A stretch of DNA of 40,436 nucleotides from Rickettsiales bacterium (GTDB taxonomy: Bacteria > Pseudomonadota > Alphaproteobacteria > Rickettsiales > UBA3002): positions 1 to 40,436 of the forward strand of contig JALEGK010000025.1 in NCBI GenBank assembly GCA_022763105.1, read 5' to 3'. The first letter of the stretch is position 1. Each line of letters starts with the position of its first letter. The translations under genes and the position numbers were made by a program. The notes beneath the pieces are model-generated. The model did no database searches, was not told the origin of the DNA, and was given only the letters and a program-made list of their open reading frames with translations. Positions 16,480-25,241 of the stretch are shown piece by piece.

Positions 16480-16893
16480 CTAGATTGCGTCGCGCTCTTC
16501 TTCATATTCGTCAATATCATCAACGATATGCAGGTCATCTTCTGCAATCCCATCGATGAACATACCATCTTCTGCATCATCAGAATTCATATCCATCTCA
16601 GGGTCTTCATGATGATCTTCAACTTCTTCCAGATGTTCAACATCTGTATCGTCAAAATCATCTAACGATTCAATTTCGCGGACCGCAGGCGCGCCTTCTA
16701 ATTCTTCTAACGGTTCATCTTGGGCAACGGGCTTGGGTTTTTCAGCCGCCGTCTTTGGGGCTTTTACTTGAATCTTTTTCTCTTCGGGAAATTCGTACCC
16801 ACATTTAGGGCACACAACCTTGCTAGCCTGCATATCATAGAATTTTGCAGAGCAGTCTGCACAGACATGTTTGGTCCCCAAAGCCTGATTCAT
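16480..16893 (-). CDS. TIGR02300-type zinc-ribbon protein with acidic tail
   Basis: A 137-residue protein: an N-terminal zinc ribbon with Cys11, Cys14, Cys28 and Cys31, containing the family segment AKFYD, then a long D/E-rich tail (about 60-137) with a strongly negative charge. This matches the TIGR02300/FYDLN-acid family, which is conserved in alphaproteobacteria next to aroA, as here (divergent, 117-bp gap). A good ribosome binding site (AAGGGGGCGAA then ATG) supports the start. The molecular function of the family is not established. The acidic tail could mimic nucleic acid or bind basic proteins, but that is speculation. Confidence 0.85.
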   Translation of the reverse strand: MNQALGTKHVCADCSAKFYDMQASKVVCPKCGYEFPEEKKIQVKAPKTAAEKPKPVAQDEPLEELEGAPAVREIESLDDFDDTDVEHLEEVEDHHEDPEMDMNSDDAEDGMFIDGIAEDDLHIVDDIDEYEEERDAI

Positions 16894-16998
16894 TTCGCCC
16901 CCTTTTCAAACGTTCGAACCAGTGTTCGCTTGCTATATGCGACTCATGAATATATTACCTTAATGCGTATGACCGGTAAACACAGAATTCCACTTTAT

Positions 16999-17004
16999 TA
17001 TACT
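16999..17004 (+). promoter_or_regulatory. -10-like element immediately upstream of aroA-cmk
   Basis: TATACT matches five of six -10 consensus positions and ends 6 nt before the ATG at 17011. There is no ribosome binding site in the gap, so a leaderless transcript is plausible. No convincing -35 is seen at 16-18 bp upstream. A GANTC site (GACTC) lies at 16941-16945. Confidence 0.35.
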
Positions 17005-17010
17005 TGATTT

Positions 17011-19020
17011 ATGACTAAAAAACCTTGCGTTGCAACAAGATGCCAACAGCTACACGGCACACTCACTATTCCTGGCGATAAGTCGATTTCGCACAGAGCG
17101 TTATTGCTTAGTTCTCAGCGTATTGGCAAGACGACCATTCACGGCTTACTCGAAGGTGAAGATGTATTGCACACCAAGGCTGCGCTGCAACATTTGGGTG
17201 TATCCATTTCCAAACAAGATGATTCCTACATCGTGCAGGGTGTCGGTATTGGTGGCTTAAGCGAATCCACCCAGCCACTCGATATGGGTAATAGCGGTAC
17301 GGCCGCACGCCTGATGATGGGGCTTGTCGCACCCTATCCGTTTCCATCATTCTTTTACGGCGACGATAGCCTGTCTAAACGCCCGATGAAGCGCGTCATC
17401 ACACCGCTCAGCCAAATGGGTGCTAACGTCATGTCACGCAGCGAGAACCGCCTGCCAATCAGCATCACTGGGCAAAGTGACATGCTACCCATCGAGTATG
17501 AACTGCCTGTTGCTTCGGCTCAGGTGAAATCATGCGTGTTGTTAGCGGGCTTGAATATCGCAGGCACCACCACCGTCATCGAGAAACATCCAACCCGCGA
17601 TCACACCGAACGCATGCTAAACCATTATGGTATTCCGGTGGAAACGGTGGAGCTTGAAAATGGCGCACGCAAAATCAGCATCAACGGCCACGCCAAGCAA
17701 AGCGCATCCGATATGGAGCTGCGCGTCCCTGCCGACCCATCATCTGCAGCCTTCCCGATGGTGGCCGCATTGATCGTGCCAGACAGTAACATCACCATGC
17801 CAAATATCTGCATGAACGAAACCCGTACCGGCTTGTTCGAGGCACTCAAACGCATGGGCGCTGATATTATAATCACCAATGAGCGCGAAGAAGCAGGCGA
17901 ACCAGTCGCTGATATTCGTGTCAAATGCTCTAGCTTAAAAGCCGTTGAGCTAGATTCAGACATCGTCCCATCCATGATCGATGAATTCCCAATCCTCGCT
18001 GTCGCGGCAGCTTATGCGGAAGGCACCTCACGCTTTAAAGGTCTAGCCGAGCTGCGTGTGAAAGAAAGTGACCGCCTATCCGCTATTCAGCAAGGACTAG
18101 AAGTCTGCGGCGTAAACGCCACCATCGAAGGCGATGATCTGATCATCGAAGGTTGCGCCGGAAACATTCCCGGCGGCGGTACCGTCACCACCCATTTCGA
18201 TCACCGCATAGCCATGTCATTCCTCGTGCTAGGGCTCGTTTCCCAAAAGCCCGTCATCGTCGATGATGCCACCGCCATCAACACCAGCTTCCCAAACTTT
18301 ATGGAGCTGATGAACAATGCCGGCGCCTTCATCACCGAAGAAAGACGCCGCACCAAAGCCAAACGCGTCAGCATGGGCAGACCGATTGTGATCGCCATCG
18401 ACGGCCCGGCCGCATCCGGCAAAGGCACGCTCGCGCGCCGTATCGCCGCACGACTAAATCTACCATATCTAGATACTGGCCTGCTCTATCGCGCCGTCGG
18501 CATGAAGCTTGTCTATGAAGATAAAGACCCCAACATCAAAGAAGACGCGATTGCAGCGGCTTTATCAATTGATGAGCATGACTTCAGCAACCCAAGACTG
18601 CGCCAAGAACGGGTTGGCCAAGCCGCTTCTGTCGTCTCCGCCATGCCAGAGGTGCGCGCTATCCTCCTGAATTATCAGCGTGATTTTGCTAACTCCGAGC
18701 GTGGCGCCGTGCTGGATGGCCGCGATATTGGCACCATCGTCTGCCCAGAAGCAGACTTTAAGATCTTTATGACCGCCAGTATCGACACCAGAGCCGACCG
18801 CAGGCACCGCCAACTACAAGGCCAGGGCATTGAAGTCGTCTATGAATCGGTTAAAAACGACCTGATAGAACGCGATAAACGCGACTCTGAACGCAAGAAT
18901 GCACCGCTTGTTGCAGCCGATGATGCACAGAAGATCGACACCACCGATATGAGTGCCGAAGAAGTCTTTGAGCAAGTCCTCGTGAAGCTGGATGAAAAAC
19001 TAGCATCTAAAGCAGCTTAA
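17011..19020 (+). CDS. aroA-cmk: Fused 3-phosphoshikimate 1-carboxyvinyltransferase / cytidylate kinase (AroA-Cmk)
   Basis: One uninterrupted 669-residue frame carries two enzymes. Residues 1 to about 443 are EPSP synthase (PEP plus shikimate-3-phosphate, shikimate pathway): GDKSISHR 22-29, GNSGTA 93-98, then RPM, TRDHTERM and LRVKESDRL further on. The sequence resembles class II (CP4-like) enzymes overall. After a basic linker (about 444-454), residues 455-669 are CMP kinase, with the P-loop GPAASGKGT at 465-473 and DGRDIG further on. Alphaproteobacteria usually have adjacent, separate aroA and cmk genes. Here no stop codon separates them, and Met455 (ATG 18373) has no ribosome binding site, so a true fusion is likely. 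Similar fusions are known in betaproteobacteria. rpsA follows after 121 bp. Confidence 0.93.
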   Translation: MTKKPCVATRCQQLHGTLTIPGDKSISHRALLLSSQRIGKTTIHGLLEGEDVLHTKAALQHLGVSISKQDDSYIVQGVGIGGLSESTQPLDMGNSGTAARLMMGLVAPYPFPSFFYGDDSLSKRPMKRVITPLSQMGANVMSRSENRLPISITGQSDMLPIEYELPVASAQVKSCVLLAGLNIAGTTTVIEKHPTRDHTERMLNHYGIPVETVELENGARKISINGHAKQSASDMELRVPADPSSAAFPMVAALIVPDSNITMPNICMNETRTGLFEALKRMGADIIITNEREEAGEPVADIRVKCSSLKAVELDSDIVPSMIDEFPILAVAAAYAEGTSRFKGLAELRVKESDRLSAIQQGLEVCGVNATIEGDDLIIEGCAGNIPGGGTVTTHFDHRIAMSFLVLGLVSQKPVIVDDATAINTSFPNFMELMNNAGAFITEERRRTKAKRVSMGRPIVIAIDGPAASGKGTLARRIAARLNLPYLDTGLLYRAVGMKLVYEDKDPNIKEDAIAAALSIDEHDFSNPRLRQERVGQAASVVSAMPEVRAILLNYQRDFANSERGAVLDGRDIGTIVCPEADFKIFMTASIDTRADRRHRQLQGQGIEVVYESVKNDLIERDKRDSERKNAPLVAADDAQKIDTTDMSAEEVFEQVLVKLDEKLASKAA

Positions 19021-19047
19021 CATCTTCATTTTTTTCAAAATCAGCCC

Positions 19048-19076
19048 TTGCTATTGGTGGCGAATGCCCCTATGAC
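19048..19076 (+). promoter_or_regulatory. Candidate rpsA promoter
   Basis: TTGCTA (19048-19053) and TATGAC (19071-19076) are spaced by 17 bp in the 121-bp gap before rpsA. Initiation near 19083 would give a leader of about 60 nt containing a small hairpin and a ribosome binding site. The match to consensus is moderate. Confidence 0.4.
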
Positions 19077-19105
19077 TGTGCCACTTTTTATGAACCCTAA
19101 CCCGT

Positions 19106-19123
19106 GATAGGCGGAACCCTATT
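19106..19123 (+). other. Possible rpsA leader hairpin next to the ribosome binding site
   Basis: GATAGG (19106-19111) can pair with CCTATT (19118-19123; one G-U pair) around a 6-nt loop, a few bases before the AAAGGT ribosome binding site. CCTA at 19096-19099 could pair with the same TAGG, so two exclusive pairings exist. GAACCCTA is repeated at 19092 and 19114 (22-bp period). S1 autoregulates its own translation in E. coli; a similar role here is only a suggestion. Confidence 0.3.
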
Positions 19124-19141
19124 CAATAAAAGGTAAAAGCT

Positions 19142-20965
19142 ATGGTCAAAAATGCTTTGGCACACACACAATTAATCGAAGATTATGAAGCAAATGAAAA
19201 TTTTGCTGACCTATTCGAAGAATCATTCTCAGACTCACTCACCGAAGGCTCAGTTAGCACTGGTACCGTTGTAGGTGTTCAAAAAGACACCGTTATCATC
19301 GATATCGGCCTGAAGTCTGAAGGTCGCATCCCAATGAAAGAATTTGCGCAAGCTGGCGTAGTTCCTGAAATCGTTGTGGGCGACGAGTTCGATGTCTATG
19401 TAGAGCGCTTTGAAGATCGCAACGGCGAAGCAGTGCTTAGCCGCGAGAAAGCCCTACGTGAAGAATCTTGGGCTAAACTAGAAGAGAAGTGGAAAAACTC
19501 TGAGCGCGTTGAAGGTGTGATCTTCAGCCGCGTTAAAGGTGGTTTCACCGTAGATATCCAGGGCGCGGTAGCATTCCTACCGGGCAGCCAAGTGGATATC
19601 CGCCCAATCAAAGATATCTCTCCACTGATGAATGTTCCGCAGCCATTCCAAATCCTGAAAATGGACCGCAAGCGTGGCAACATCGTGGTATCTCGCCGTG
19701 CGGTACTTGAAGAGTCTCGCGTTGAAGCACGTAACGAACTTCTGGATAACATCTCAGAAGGTCAGGTGCTTGAAGGTATGGTGAAAAACATCACCGATTA
19801 CGGTGCGTTCATCGATATGGGCGGCGTAGACGGTCTGCTACACGTTACCGATATCTCTTGGAAGCGTATCAACCACCCATCAGAAGTATTCAGCGTTGGC
19901 GATACCATTAAAGTGGTTGTGACCAAGTTCGACGAGAAAACCAAGCGCGTAAGCCTAGGTATGAAGCAACTTGAGTCTAACCCTTGGGAAGGTATCAAAG
20001 AGCAGTTCGCTGTGGGTACCCGCTTCAACGGTAAGATCACCAACATCACCGATTACGGTGCATTCGTTGAACTGAAAGACGGTATCGAAGGTCTGGTACA
20101 CGTATCAGAAATGAGCTGGACCAAGAAAAACGCTCACCCAAGCAAAATCGTCAATGTTGGCGATGAAGTAGAAGTGATTGTTCTGGATATCGATCCTGAT
20201 AAACACCGCATCAGCCTAGGTATGAAGCAATGTGCTTCTAACCCATGGGAAGCATTTGCTGCTGAAAACCCAGTGGGCAACATCGTGGAAGGTCAAGTTC
20301 GCAACATCACCGACTTCGGTCTGTTTGTTGGTCTGGATAACGACATCGACGGTCTGGTTCACCACTCTGACATTAGCTGGAGTGACAATGGTGAAGAAGC
20401 AATCCAAAGCTTCAACAAAGGCGACACCGTGAAAGCGAAAGTCCTGCTTGTTGATGTTGAGAAAGAACGTATTTCTCTAGGTATCAAGCAACTGGATGAA
20501 AGCGGTGCTTCTGCAGCAGCTGAAACCAGCAGCAGCATGAAGAAGAACCAAGTCGTGACCTGTACCGTATCTGCGGTTCAAAAAGACGGTATCGAAGTGA
20601 GCTTCGGTGAAGAAGGTAAAGAAACCACCGCCTTCATCAAGCGCGCTGATCTGTCTCGCGACCGTCAGGAGCAACGCCCTGACCGCTTCGCTGTCGGTGA
20701 CCGTGTTGACGCGAAAGTCATCTCTACCGATAAGAAAACCGGTAAAGCGAACCTATCGATCAAAGCATACGAAATCGACGAGCACAAACGTGCCATCGAA
20801 GAGTATGGTTCAAGCGATAGTGGCGCAAGCCTAGGCGCAATTCTTGGTGCTGCTTTGGAAGAAGCTGGCGGCGCTAAAGAAGAAGCGGCTGAGGAAAAGC
20901 CAAAGAAAGCATCAAAAGCGAAAAAAGCTAAAGATGCTGACGCAGCTGAAAGCTCTGACGAGTAA
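19142..20965 (+). CDS. rpsA: 30S ribosomal protein S1
   Basis: A 607-residue protein with six S1 (OB-fold) repeats at roughly 36-102, 120-190, 205-275, 292-362, 379-449 and 465-536. Repeats 3-5 are clearest, each with N-I-T-D-Y/F-G and a V-H-x-S/T-D/E segment. S1 binds mRNA on the small subunit and helps initiation on structured leaders. The C-terminus (about 560-607) is a K/A/E-rich tail ending in acidic residues, making the protein about 50 residues longer than the E. coli S1. Such tails are common in alphaproteobacteria. A ribosome binding site (AAAGGT) precedes the ATG. The gene follows aroA-cmk and precedes sppA by 35 bp. Confidence 0.97.
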   Translation: MVKNALAHTQLIEDYEANENFADLFEESFSDSLTEGSVSTGTVVGVQKDTVIIDIGLKSEGRIPMKEFAQAGVVPEIVVGDEFDVYVERFEDRNGEAVLSREKALREESWAKLEEKWKNSERVEGVIFSRVKGGFTVDIQGAVAFLPGSQVDIRPIKDISPLMNVPQPFQILKMDRKRGNIVVSRRAVLEESRVEARNELLDNISEGQVLEGMVKNITDYGAFIDMGGVDGLLHVTDISWKRINHPSEVFSVGDTIKVVVTKFDEKTKRVSLGMKQLESNPWEGIKEQFAVGTRFNGKITNITDYGAFVELKDGIEGLVHVSEMSWTKKNAHPSKIVNVGDEVEVIVLDIDPDKHRISLGMKQCASNPWEAFAAENPVGNIVEGQVRNITDFGLFVGLDNDIDGLVHHSDISWSDNGEEAIQSFNKGDTVKAKVLLVDVEKERISLGIKQLDESGASAAAETSSSMKKNQVVTCTVSAVQKDGIEVSFGEEGKETTAFIKRADLSRDRQEQRPDRFAVGDRVDAKVISTDKKTGKANLSIKAYEIDEHKRAIEEYGSSDSGASLGAILGAALEEAGGAKEEAAEEKPKKASKAKKAKDADAAESSDE

Positions 20966-21003
20966 TCAGCCCGACATGCAACACGCGATCAAGGAGGTGA
21001 ATG

Positions 21004-21930
21004 ATGGCCTTAGATGCTGATACCCTTCTTGATCGCATGCATCTCAAACAACAAATCATGCGCTGGCGTACGCTGGCCTTGTTCTTCGCGGTTCTCGCCG
21101 TATTATTTCTCGTCGCACGCTACTCTGGCGTAGACACCGTTCAAACCGACCGCATCGCACGCGTCACTGTCAACGGCGTCATCACAGACGACATTAAACG
21201 CACCAAATTACTAAATGACCTAGCCGAGAATAGCTCAGTTAAAGCCCTGTTCGTTCATATGGACACGCCAGGCGGCACCGCTTACGGCGGTGAACAGCTC
21301 TACCGCACCCTAAAACGCGTATCCGAGAAAAAACCAGTCGTAATCCTGATGCGCACCGTCTGCACCTCTGCTGGTTACATGGCTGCACTTGGCGGCAACA
21401 GTATCTTCGCACGCGAAAGCACGATCACCGGTTCTATCGGTGTGATTATGCAGAGCTTCGAAGCAACTGAGCTTGCCGAAACCATCGGCATCAAGCCAGT
21501 CATCATCAAATCGGCCGAAAATAAAGCCGTACCCAACCCATTAGAGGTGATGGATGACACCCAGCGCGCGCTGGTTCAGAATATCGTCAATGACTTCAAA
21601 CGCTTTTTTGTTGATTTAGTCGCAACCGAAAGATCATTGAATGAGTCACAAAAGTCACTCATCTCTGATGGCCGTATTTTTACCGGCACCCAAGCGATCA
21701 AAAGCAATCTAATCGATAGTTTTGGCGGCGAAGAAGAAGCGCTAGCGTGGCTTAAAGAGCATCATGAAATTAGTGAAGAAACACCAATCAAGGACGCCAA
21801 ACCAGATGATGGGCTGCCCGTTTGGCTCTCTCAATTAGAACAAAATATAAAAAATTCATTATTTTCTACGAATAATCCTCTTCTAACGCTTGACGGGCTG
21901 CTACTTATTTGGCAACCTGCGCTCCGCTAA
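21004..21930 (+). CDS. sppA: Signal peptide peptidase SppA-type serine protease (S49)
   Basis: A 308-residue single-domain S49 peptidase with one N-terminal membrane helix (about 22-39). It would cleave remnant signal peptides in the inner membrane. The Ser/Lys dyad is readable: Ser122 in CTSAGYM and Lys174 in S-A-E-N-K-A-V-P. DTPGG (87-91) and TGSIGV are also conserved. It is the short form (half the E. coli SppA length). There are two adjacent ATGs, at 21001 and 21004. The second is chosen because the strong ribosome binding site AAGGAGGTGA then sits at normal spacing. The gene lies 35 bp behind rpsA and is probably co-transcribed with it. Confidence 0.93.
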   Translation: MALDADTLLDRMHLKQQIMRWRTLALFFAVLAVLFLVARYSGVDTVQTDRIARVTVNGVITDDIKRTKLLNDLAENSSVKALFVHMDTPGGTAYGGEQLYRTLKRVSEKKPVVILMRTVCTSAGYMAALGGNSIFARESTITGSIGVIMQSFEATELAETIGIKPVIIKSAENKAVPNPLEVMDDTQRALVQNIVNDFKRFFVDLVATERSLNESQKSLISDGRIFTGTQAIKSNLIDSFGGEEEALAWLKEHHEISEETPIKDAKPDDGLPVWLSQLEQNIKNSLFSTNNPLLTLDGLLLIWQPALR

Positions 21931-21958
21931 TTGAAGACACTAACCTATTGTGTAAATA
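21931..21958 (+). promoter_or_regulatory. Candidate ihfB promoter
   Basis: TTGAAG (21931-21936), a 16-bp spacer and TAAATA (21953-21958) in an AT-rich 51-bp gap directly after the sppA stop. It could give ihfB and the trp genes expression independent of rpsA. Sequence match only. Confidence 0.35.
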
Positions 21959-21981
21959 ATTAAAAATTACGGGACTTTGAA

Positions 21982-22296
21982 ATGACCAAATCTGAACTCA
22001 TCCAGCGCTTATCTCAAAAATACCCACACCTGTATCAGCGTGATATCGAGGTGCTGGTAAACACCATTCTGGGTGAAATCTCTACTGCTCTTGCTACTGG
22101 CAACCGTGTAGAGCTTCGTGGTTTTGGCGCATTTTCAATCCGTACCCGCGAGCCACGTGCAGCACGTAACCCAAAGAATGGCGAGATCGTCAATATTGGT
22201 GAGCGTAAAGCGATTTACTTCCGTACCGGTAAAGAACTGCGCGAACGCATCAATAAAAGCATTGGTGGCGACTCTTCTGCGATCAAATCTGCTTAA
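21982..22296 (+). CDS. ihfB: Integration host factor subunit beta
   Basis: A 104-residue DNA-bending protein of the HU/IHF family. It starts MTKSELIQRLSQK, and the beta-arm region contains the family signature around G-F-G-A-F-S-I-R and RNPKNGE with the intercalating proline (residue about 64). The basic tail of about ten extra residues is modest. IHF-beta pairs with IHF-alpha (encoded elsewhere) to bend DNA at promoters and recombination sites. The position between sppA and lapA is the normal alphaproteobacterial context and supports IhfB over HU. Confidence 0.96.
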   Translation: MTKSELIQRLSQKYPHLYQRDIEVLVNTILGEISTALATGNRVELRGFGAFSIRTREPRAARNPKNGEIVNIGERKAIYFRTGKELRERINKSIGGDSSAIKSA

Positions 22297-22304
22297 GGTG
22301 AATC

Positions 22305-22595
22305 ATGCTATCGCTGCTGAAATGGCTATGCATCGCGGCGTTGCTACTCATCTTGGTATTATTTGCTGTCTCTAACCGACACATGGTGGAGCTGACACTC
22401 TACCCGCTGCCTTACAAGGTTGAGGTTGCGGCCTATTTCTTCGTGATCTTTTTCTTCCTCGCCGGTTATATCGCCGCTTGGTTTTTAGGGCTTACCAGCC
22501 ACTTGCGCACCAAAACCAAACTCAAACAATCCAATCGCAAGGTCTCTGCGTTAGAGGAAGAAGTCGACGGCCTGCGTAACAACCTTATCCGATAA
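22305..22595 (+). CDS. lapA: LapA domain (DUF1049) membrane protein
   Basis: A 96-residue protein with two membrane helices (about 4-23 and 39-63), then a cytoplasmic coiled coil (about 70-95) rich in K, E and L. This is the LapA/DUF1049 layout. In E. coli LapA works with LapB in control of LPS synthesis; the alphaproteobacterial homologue is less studied. A ribosome binding site (AAGGTGA) precedes the ATG. The gene lies 8 bp after ihfB, and its stop codon is 2 bp before the trpF start, so translation is probably coupled. Confidence 0.85.
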   Translation: MLSLLKWLCIAALLLILVLFAVSNRHMVELTLYPLPYKVEVAAYFFVIFFFLAGYIAAWFLGLTSHLRTKTKLKQSNRKVSALEEEVDGLRNNLIR

Positions 22596-22597
22596 TT

Positions 22598-23233
22598 TTG
22601 GTTACCATCAAAAATTGCGGGCTAAAAACCCCTGAGGCAATTGACGCCGCAATGACTAGTGGCGCAACGTTTCTGGGATTCATTAGCTTTGAAAAATCTC
22701 CGCGGCACGTTGAACCAGCAGATATCGCCTCACTTACCAAAAATCTGCCAACGAATATAAAAACCGTGATGGTTATGGTTAACCCGTCTGATGACGATAT
22801 CCAAGCGCACATAGATGCATGGACGCCTTCTTATCTGCAATTACATGGCAATGAAACGGTTGAGCGAGTCTTAGAAATTAAAGAGCGATTTAACCTTCCT
22901 ATCATCAAAGCCTTCGGCATTCATAACGCTGATGATTTGCCCCCCATCAAAGCTTATGAAGAAGTGGCTGATTATTTGCTACTCGACGCGAAAGACGACA
23001 CGCAGAAAGGCGGCACCGGCAAAGCCTTTGACTGGAATCTTCTCAATGAATTTAACCCTCAATCGCCATGGTTTTTGTCTGGCGGACTCAATGAAGCCAA
23101 TATCGAAGCGGCCCTTTCTCAGACAGGCGCAAAATTTATTGATGTCTCCTCTGGCATTGAAAGCGAACGTGGGATAAAAGATGTCGCCAAGATCATTGCA
23201 TTCAACAATAAGGTGAAACACATCTCAGCATGA
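22598..23233 (+). CDS. trpF: Phosphoribosylanthranilate isomerase
   Basis: A 211-residue (beta/alpha)8 enzyme that isomerises phosphoribosylanthranilate to CdRP in tryptophan synthesis. The start is a TTG at 22598, giving the expected N-terminus V-T-I-K-N-C-G-L-K with catalytic Cys7; no ATG or GTG lies at the right place. The general acid Asp130 is in YLLLDAKD, and the phosphate-binding SGGLNEANI segment follows (about 157-165). The TTG lies 2 bp after the lapA stop with no ribosome binding site of its own, so expression probably depends on re-initiation. Its end overlaps trpB by 4 bp (ATGA). Confidence 0.95.
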   Translation: MVTIKNCGLKTPEAIDAAMTSGATFLGFISFEKSPRHVEPADIASLTKNLPTNIKTVMVMVNPSDDDIQAHIDAWTPSYLQLHGNETVERVLEIKERFNLPIIKAFGIHNADDLPPIKAYEEVADYLLLDAKDDTQKGGTGKAFDWNLLNEFNPQSPWFLSGGLNEANIEAALSQTGAKFIDVSSGIESERGIKDVAKIIAFNNKVKHISA

Positions 23234-24447
23234 GCCAGCCACTCAGAAACCAATCTTTCGACGGACCAGACGAGCACGGACATTTCGGTGCATTTGGTGG
23301 ACGCTATGTCGCAGAAACCCTTATGCCGCTGATTTTAGAAGTGGAGCGCACCTACGAGTCTGTCAAAAATGATCCCGATTTCTTAAAAGAATTAGACCAT
23401 TTCAACACCCATTACACCGGTCGCCCTAGCCCGCTTTATTTTGCTGAGCGCCTGACCGAACATCTGGGTGGCGCGCAAATCTACTTCAAACGCGACGAGC
23501 TGAATCACACGGGCGCACATAAAATCAATAATTGTATCGGCCAGATCTTGCTTGCTAAACGCATGGGCAAAAAACGCATCATCGCTGAAACGGGCGCAGG
23601 CCAGCATGGCGTGGCGACAGCCACCGTATGCGCACGCTTTGGTATGGATTGCGTCGTCTATATGGGCGCTAAAGATTGCGAACGGCAAAAACCAAACCTC
23701 TTCCGCATGAAATTATTGGGTGCCGAGATTAACCCAGTGAGCGCAGGCGCCGGCACACTTAAAGACGCCATGAACGAAGCGCTACGTGATTGGGTAAGTC
23801 ATGTTGATGACACGTACTACCTAATCGGAACTGCTGCAGGACCACACCCCTTCCCCGCTATGGTGCGCGACTTCCAAGCGATCATTGGTCGCGAGGTGAA
23901 AGAACAAGCCAACAAGATGATCGGCAAGTTGCCCGACCAACTCGTCGCATGTATCGGCGGCGGCAGTAACGCGATTGGGTTGTTCCACTCATTCTTAGAG
24001 GATAAAGACGTCAAGCTCACCGGCGTAGAAGCCGCAGGTAAAGGCGTCGATACCGGTGAACACGCAGCATCGCTAACTGCTGGCTCTGCTGGCGTGCTAC
24101 ATGGTAACAAAACCTACCTGCTGCAAGATAATGACGGCCAAATCAAAGACGCCTATTCGATTTCCGCAGGCCTTGATTATCCGGGCATCGGACCGGAGCA
24201 TGCATGGCTCAAAGAATCAGGCCGCGTGGAGTATGTCAGCGTAACAGACCTAGAAGCACTCGACGCATTCCAGGCCTGCGCCAAACTCGAAGGTATCCTA
24301 CCCGCCCTAGAGCCAAGCCACGCACTTGCGCATGTCATGAAAATTGCACCAAACCTGCCTAAAGAGCACACCATTGTCATGAATTTATGTGGACGAGGTG
24401 ACAAAGATATATTCACGCTAGCTGAGGCACTTGGGGTGCAACTATGA
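23230..24447 (+). CDS. trpB: Tryptophan synthase beta chain
   Basis: A 405-residue PLP enzyme that joins indole and serine to make tryptophan. The PLP lysine is Lys98 in HTGAHKINN, and the phosphate-binding GGGSNAIG loop and the CGRGDKD segment near the C-terminus are intact. Length is normal for TrpB1. The start overlaps trpF (ATGA) and the stop overlaps trpA (ATGA), indicating coupled translation in a trpFBA block. No attenuator or leader peptide is visible ahead of trpF, so regulation is presumably set at the upstream ihfB or rpsA promoters. Confidence 0.98.
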   Translation: MSQPLRNQSFDGPDEHGHFGAFGGRYVAETLMPLILEVERTYESVKNDPDFLKELDHFNTHYTGRPSPLYFAERLTEHLGGAQIYFKRDELNHTGAHKINNCIGQILLAKRMGKKRIIAETGAGQHGVATATVCARFGMDCVVYMGAKDCERQKPNLFRMKLLGAEINPVSAGAGTLKDAMNEALRDWVSHVDDTYYLIGTAAGPHPFPAMVRDFQAIIGREVKEQANKMIGKLPDQLVACIGGGSNAIGLFHSFLEDKDVKLTGVEAAGKGVDTGEHAASLTAGSAGVLHGNKTYLLQDNDGQIKDAYSISAGLDYPGIGPEHAWLKESGRVEYVSVTDLEALDAFQACAKLEGILPALEPSHALAHVMKIAPNLPKEHTIVMNLCGRGDKDIFTLAEALGVQL

Positions 24448-25241
24448 ACGTACGTTTAGCAAAAAGACTCGCCCATTTAGAGGAAGCTGGCCGCTCAGGA
24501 TTCGTGCCATTCATTATGGCTGGCGACCCAGATGTAAAGGCCACCGAAAGCATCTTGACGCAACTACCAAGACATGGCGCAGATATTATCGAGCTGGGCA
24601 TGCCGTTCTCTGACCCGATGGCAGATGGCCCGACCATTCAAGCCGCCGCACAGCGCGCGCTCAAAAACGAATTCAAAACCGATCAGCTTTTCCAACTGAT
24701 CAAAGATTTCCGTGAAACCGATAATGACACCCCCATTATCTTGATGGGCTATTTCAACACCGTGTTTAAACGTGGTGTGGAGCGCTTTATGCAAGATGCA
24801 AGCACTGCGGGTGCAGACGGACTTATCATTGTCGATATCCCGATCGAAGAGCGCGCAGAAATTCAAGAAGCGGCGGCTGAATTTGACATAGACATCATTA
24901 CGCTCATTGCACCAACATCCCTCGAATCGCGCCTGGAGAAAATGGCCGATTACGCGGAAGGTTTCGTCTATTACATCGCTGTGAAAGGCATTACCGGCGA
25001 TAAATCGGCAGATATGGGCGAACTTGCCAACGATATCGAAACACTAAGAAAACACATCGCCACCCCCATCGCTGTGGGCTTTGGCATTAAAAGCCGCGAA
25101 GACGTCGCCGATGTCGCAAAATGTGCTGATCTCGTCGTGGTTGGCTCGCGTATTGTTCAAGAAATGGAAACGAATGACGACAGCATGGAAGAGCGCGTAC
25201 TCAATACGTGCAAAGAGCTTTCCTCAGGCGTCCGTAAATAA
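24444..25241 (+). CDS. trpA: Tryptophan synthase alpha chain
   Basis: A 265-residue (beta/alpha)8 subunit that cleaves indole-3-glycerol phosphate and channels indole to TrpB. Catalytic residues equivalent to Salmonella Glu49 and Asp60 are Glu50 ([11 protein letters not shown]) and Asp61 (MADGPTIQ). The phosphate-binding G-F-G-I-K-S and VGSRIV segments are present. It is the last gene of the trpFBA block. The accD-folC pair that often follows in alphaproteobacteria is missing here. The 3' end overlaps the convergent glutamine-synthetase-like gene by 18 bp. Confidence 0.98.
   Translation: MNVRLAKRLAHLEEAGRSGFVPFIMAGDPDVKATESILTQLPRHGADIIELGMPFSDPMADGPTIQAAAQRALKNEFKTDQLFQLIKDFRETDNDTPIILMGYFNTVFKRGVERFMQDASTAGADGLIIVDIPIEERAEIQEAAAEFDIDIITLIAPTSLESRLEKMADYAEGFVYYIAVKGITGDKSADMGELANDIETLRKHIATPIAVGFGIKSREDVADVAKCADLVVVGSRIVQEMETNDDSMEERVLNTCKELSSGVRK

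Noticed and set aside
18330..18375. A frameshift joining separate aroA and cmk genes
   Set aside because: Both halves continue in the same frame with a plausible linker, and no ribosome binding site is seen before the Cmk methionine. A sequencing error cannot be fully excluded, so a check is listed in the findings.
22596..22600. A trp attenuator or leader peptide before trpF
   Set aside because: Only 2 bp separate lapA and trpF; there is no room for a leader, and no tryptophan-codon cluster or terminator hairpin is seen.
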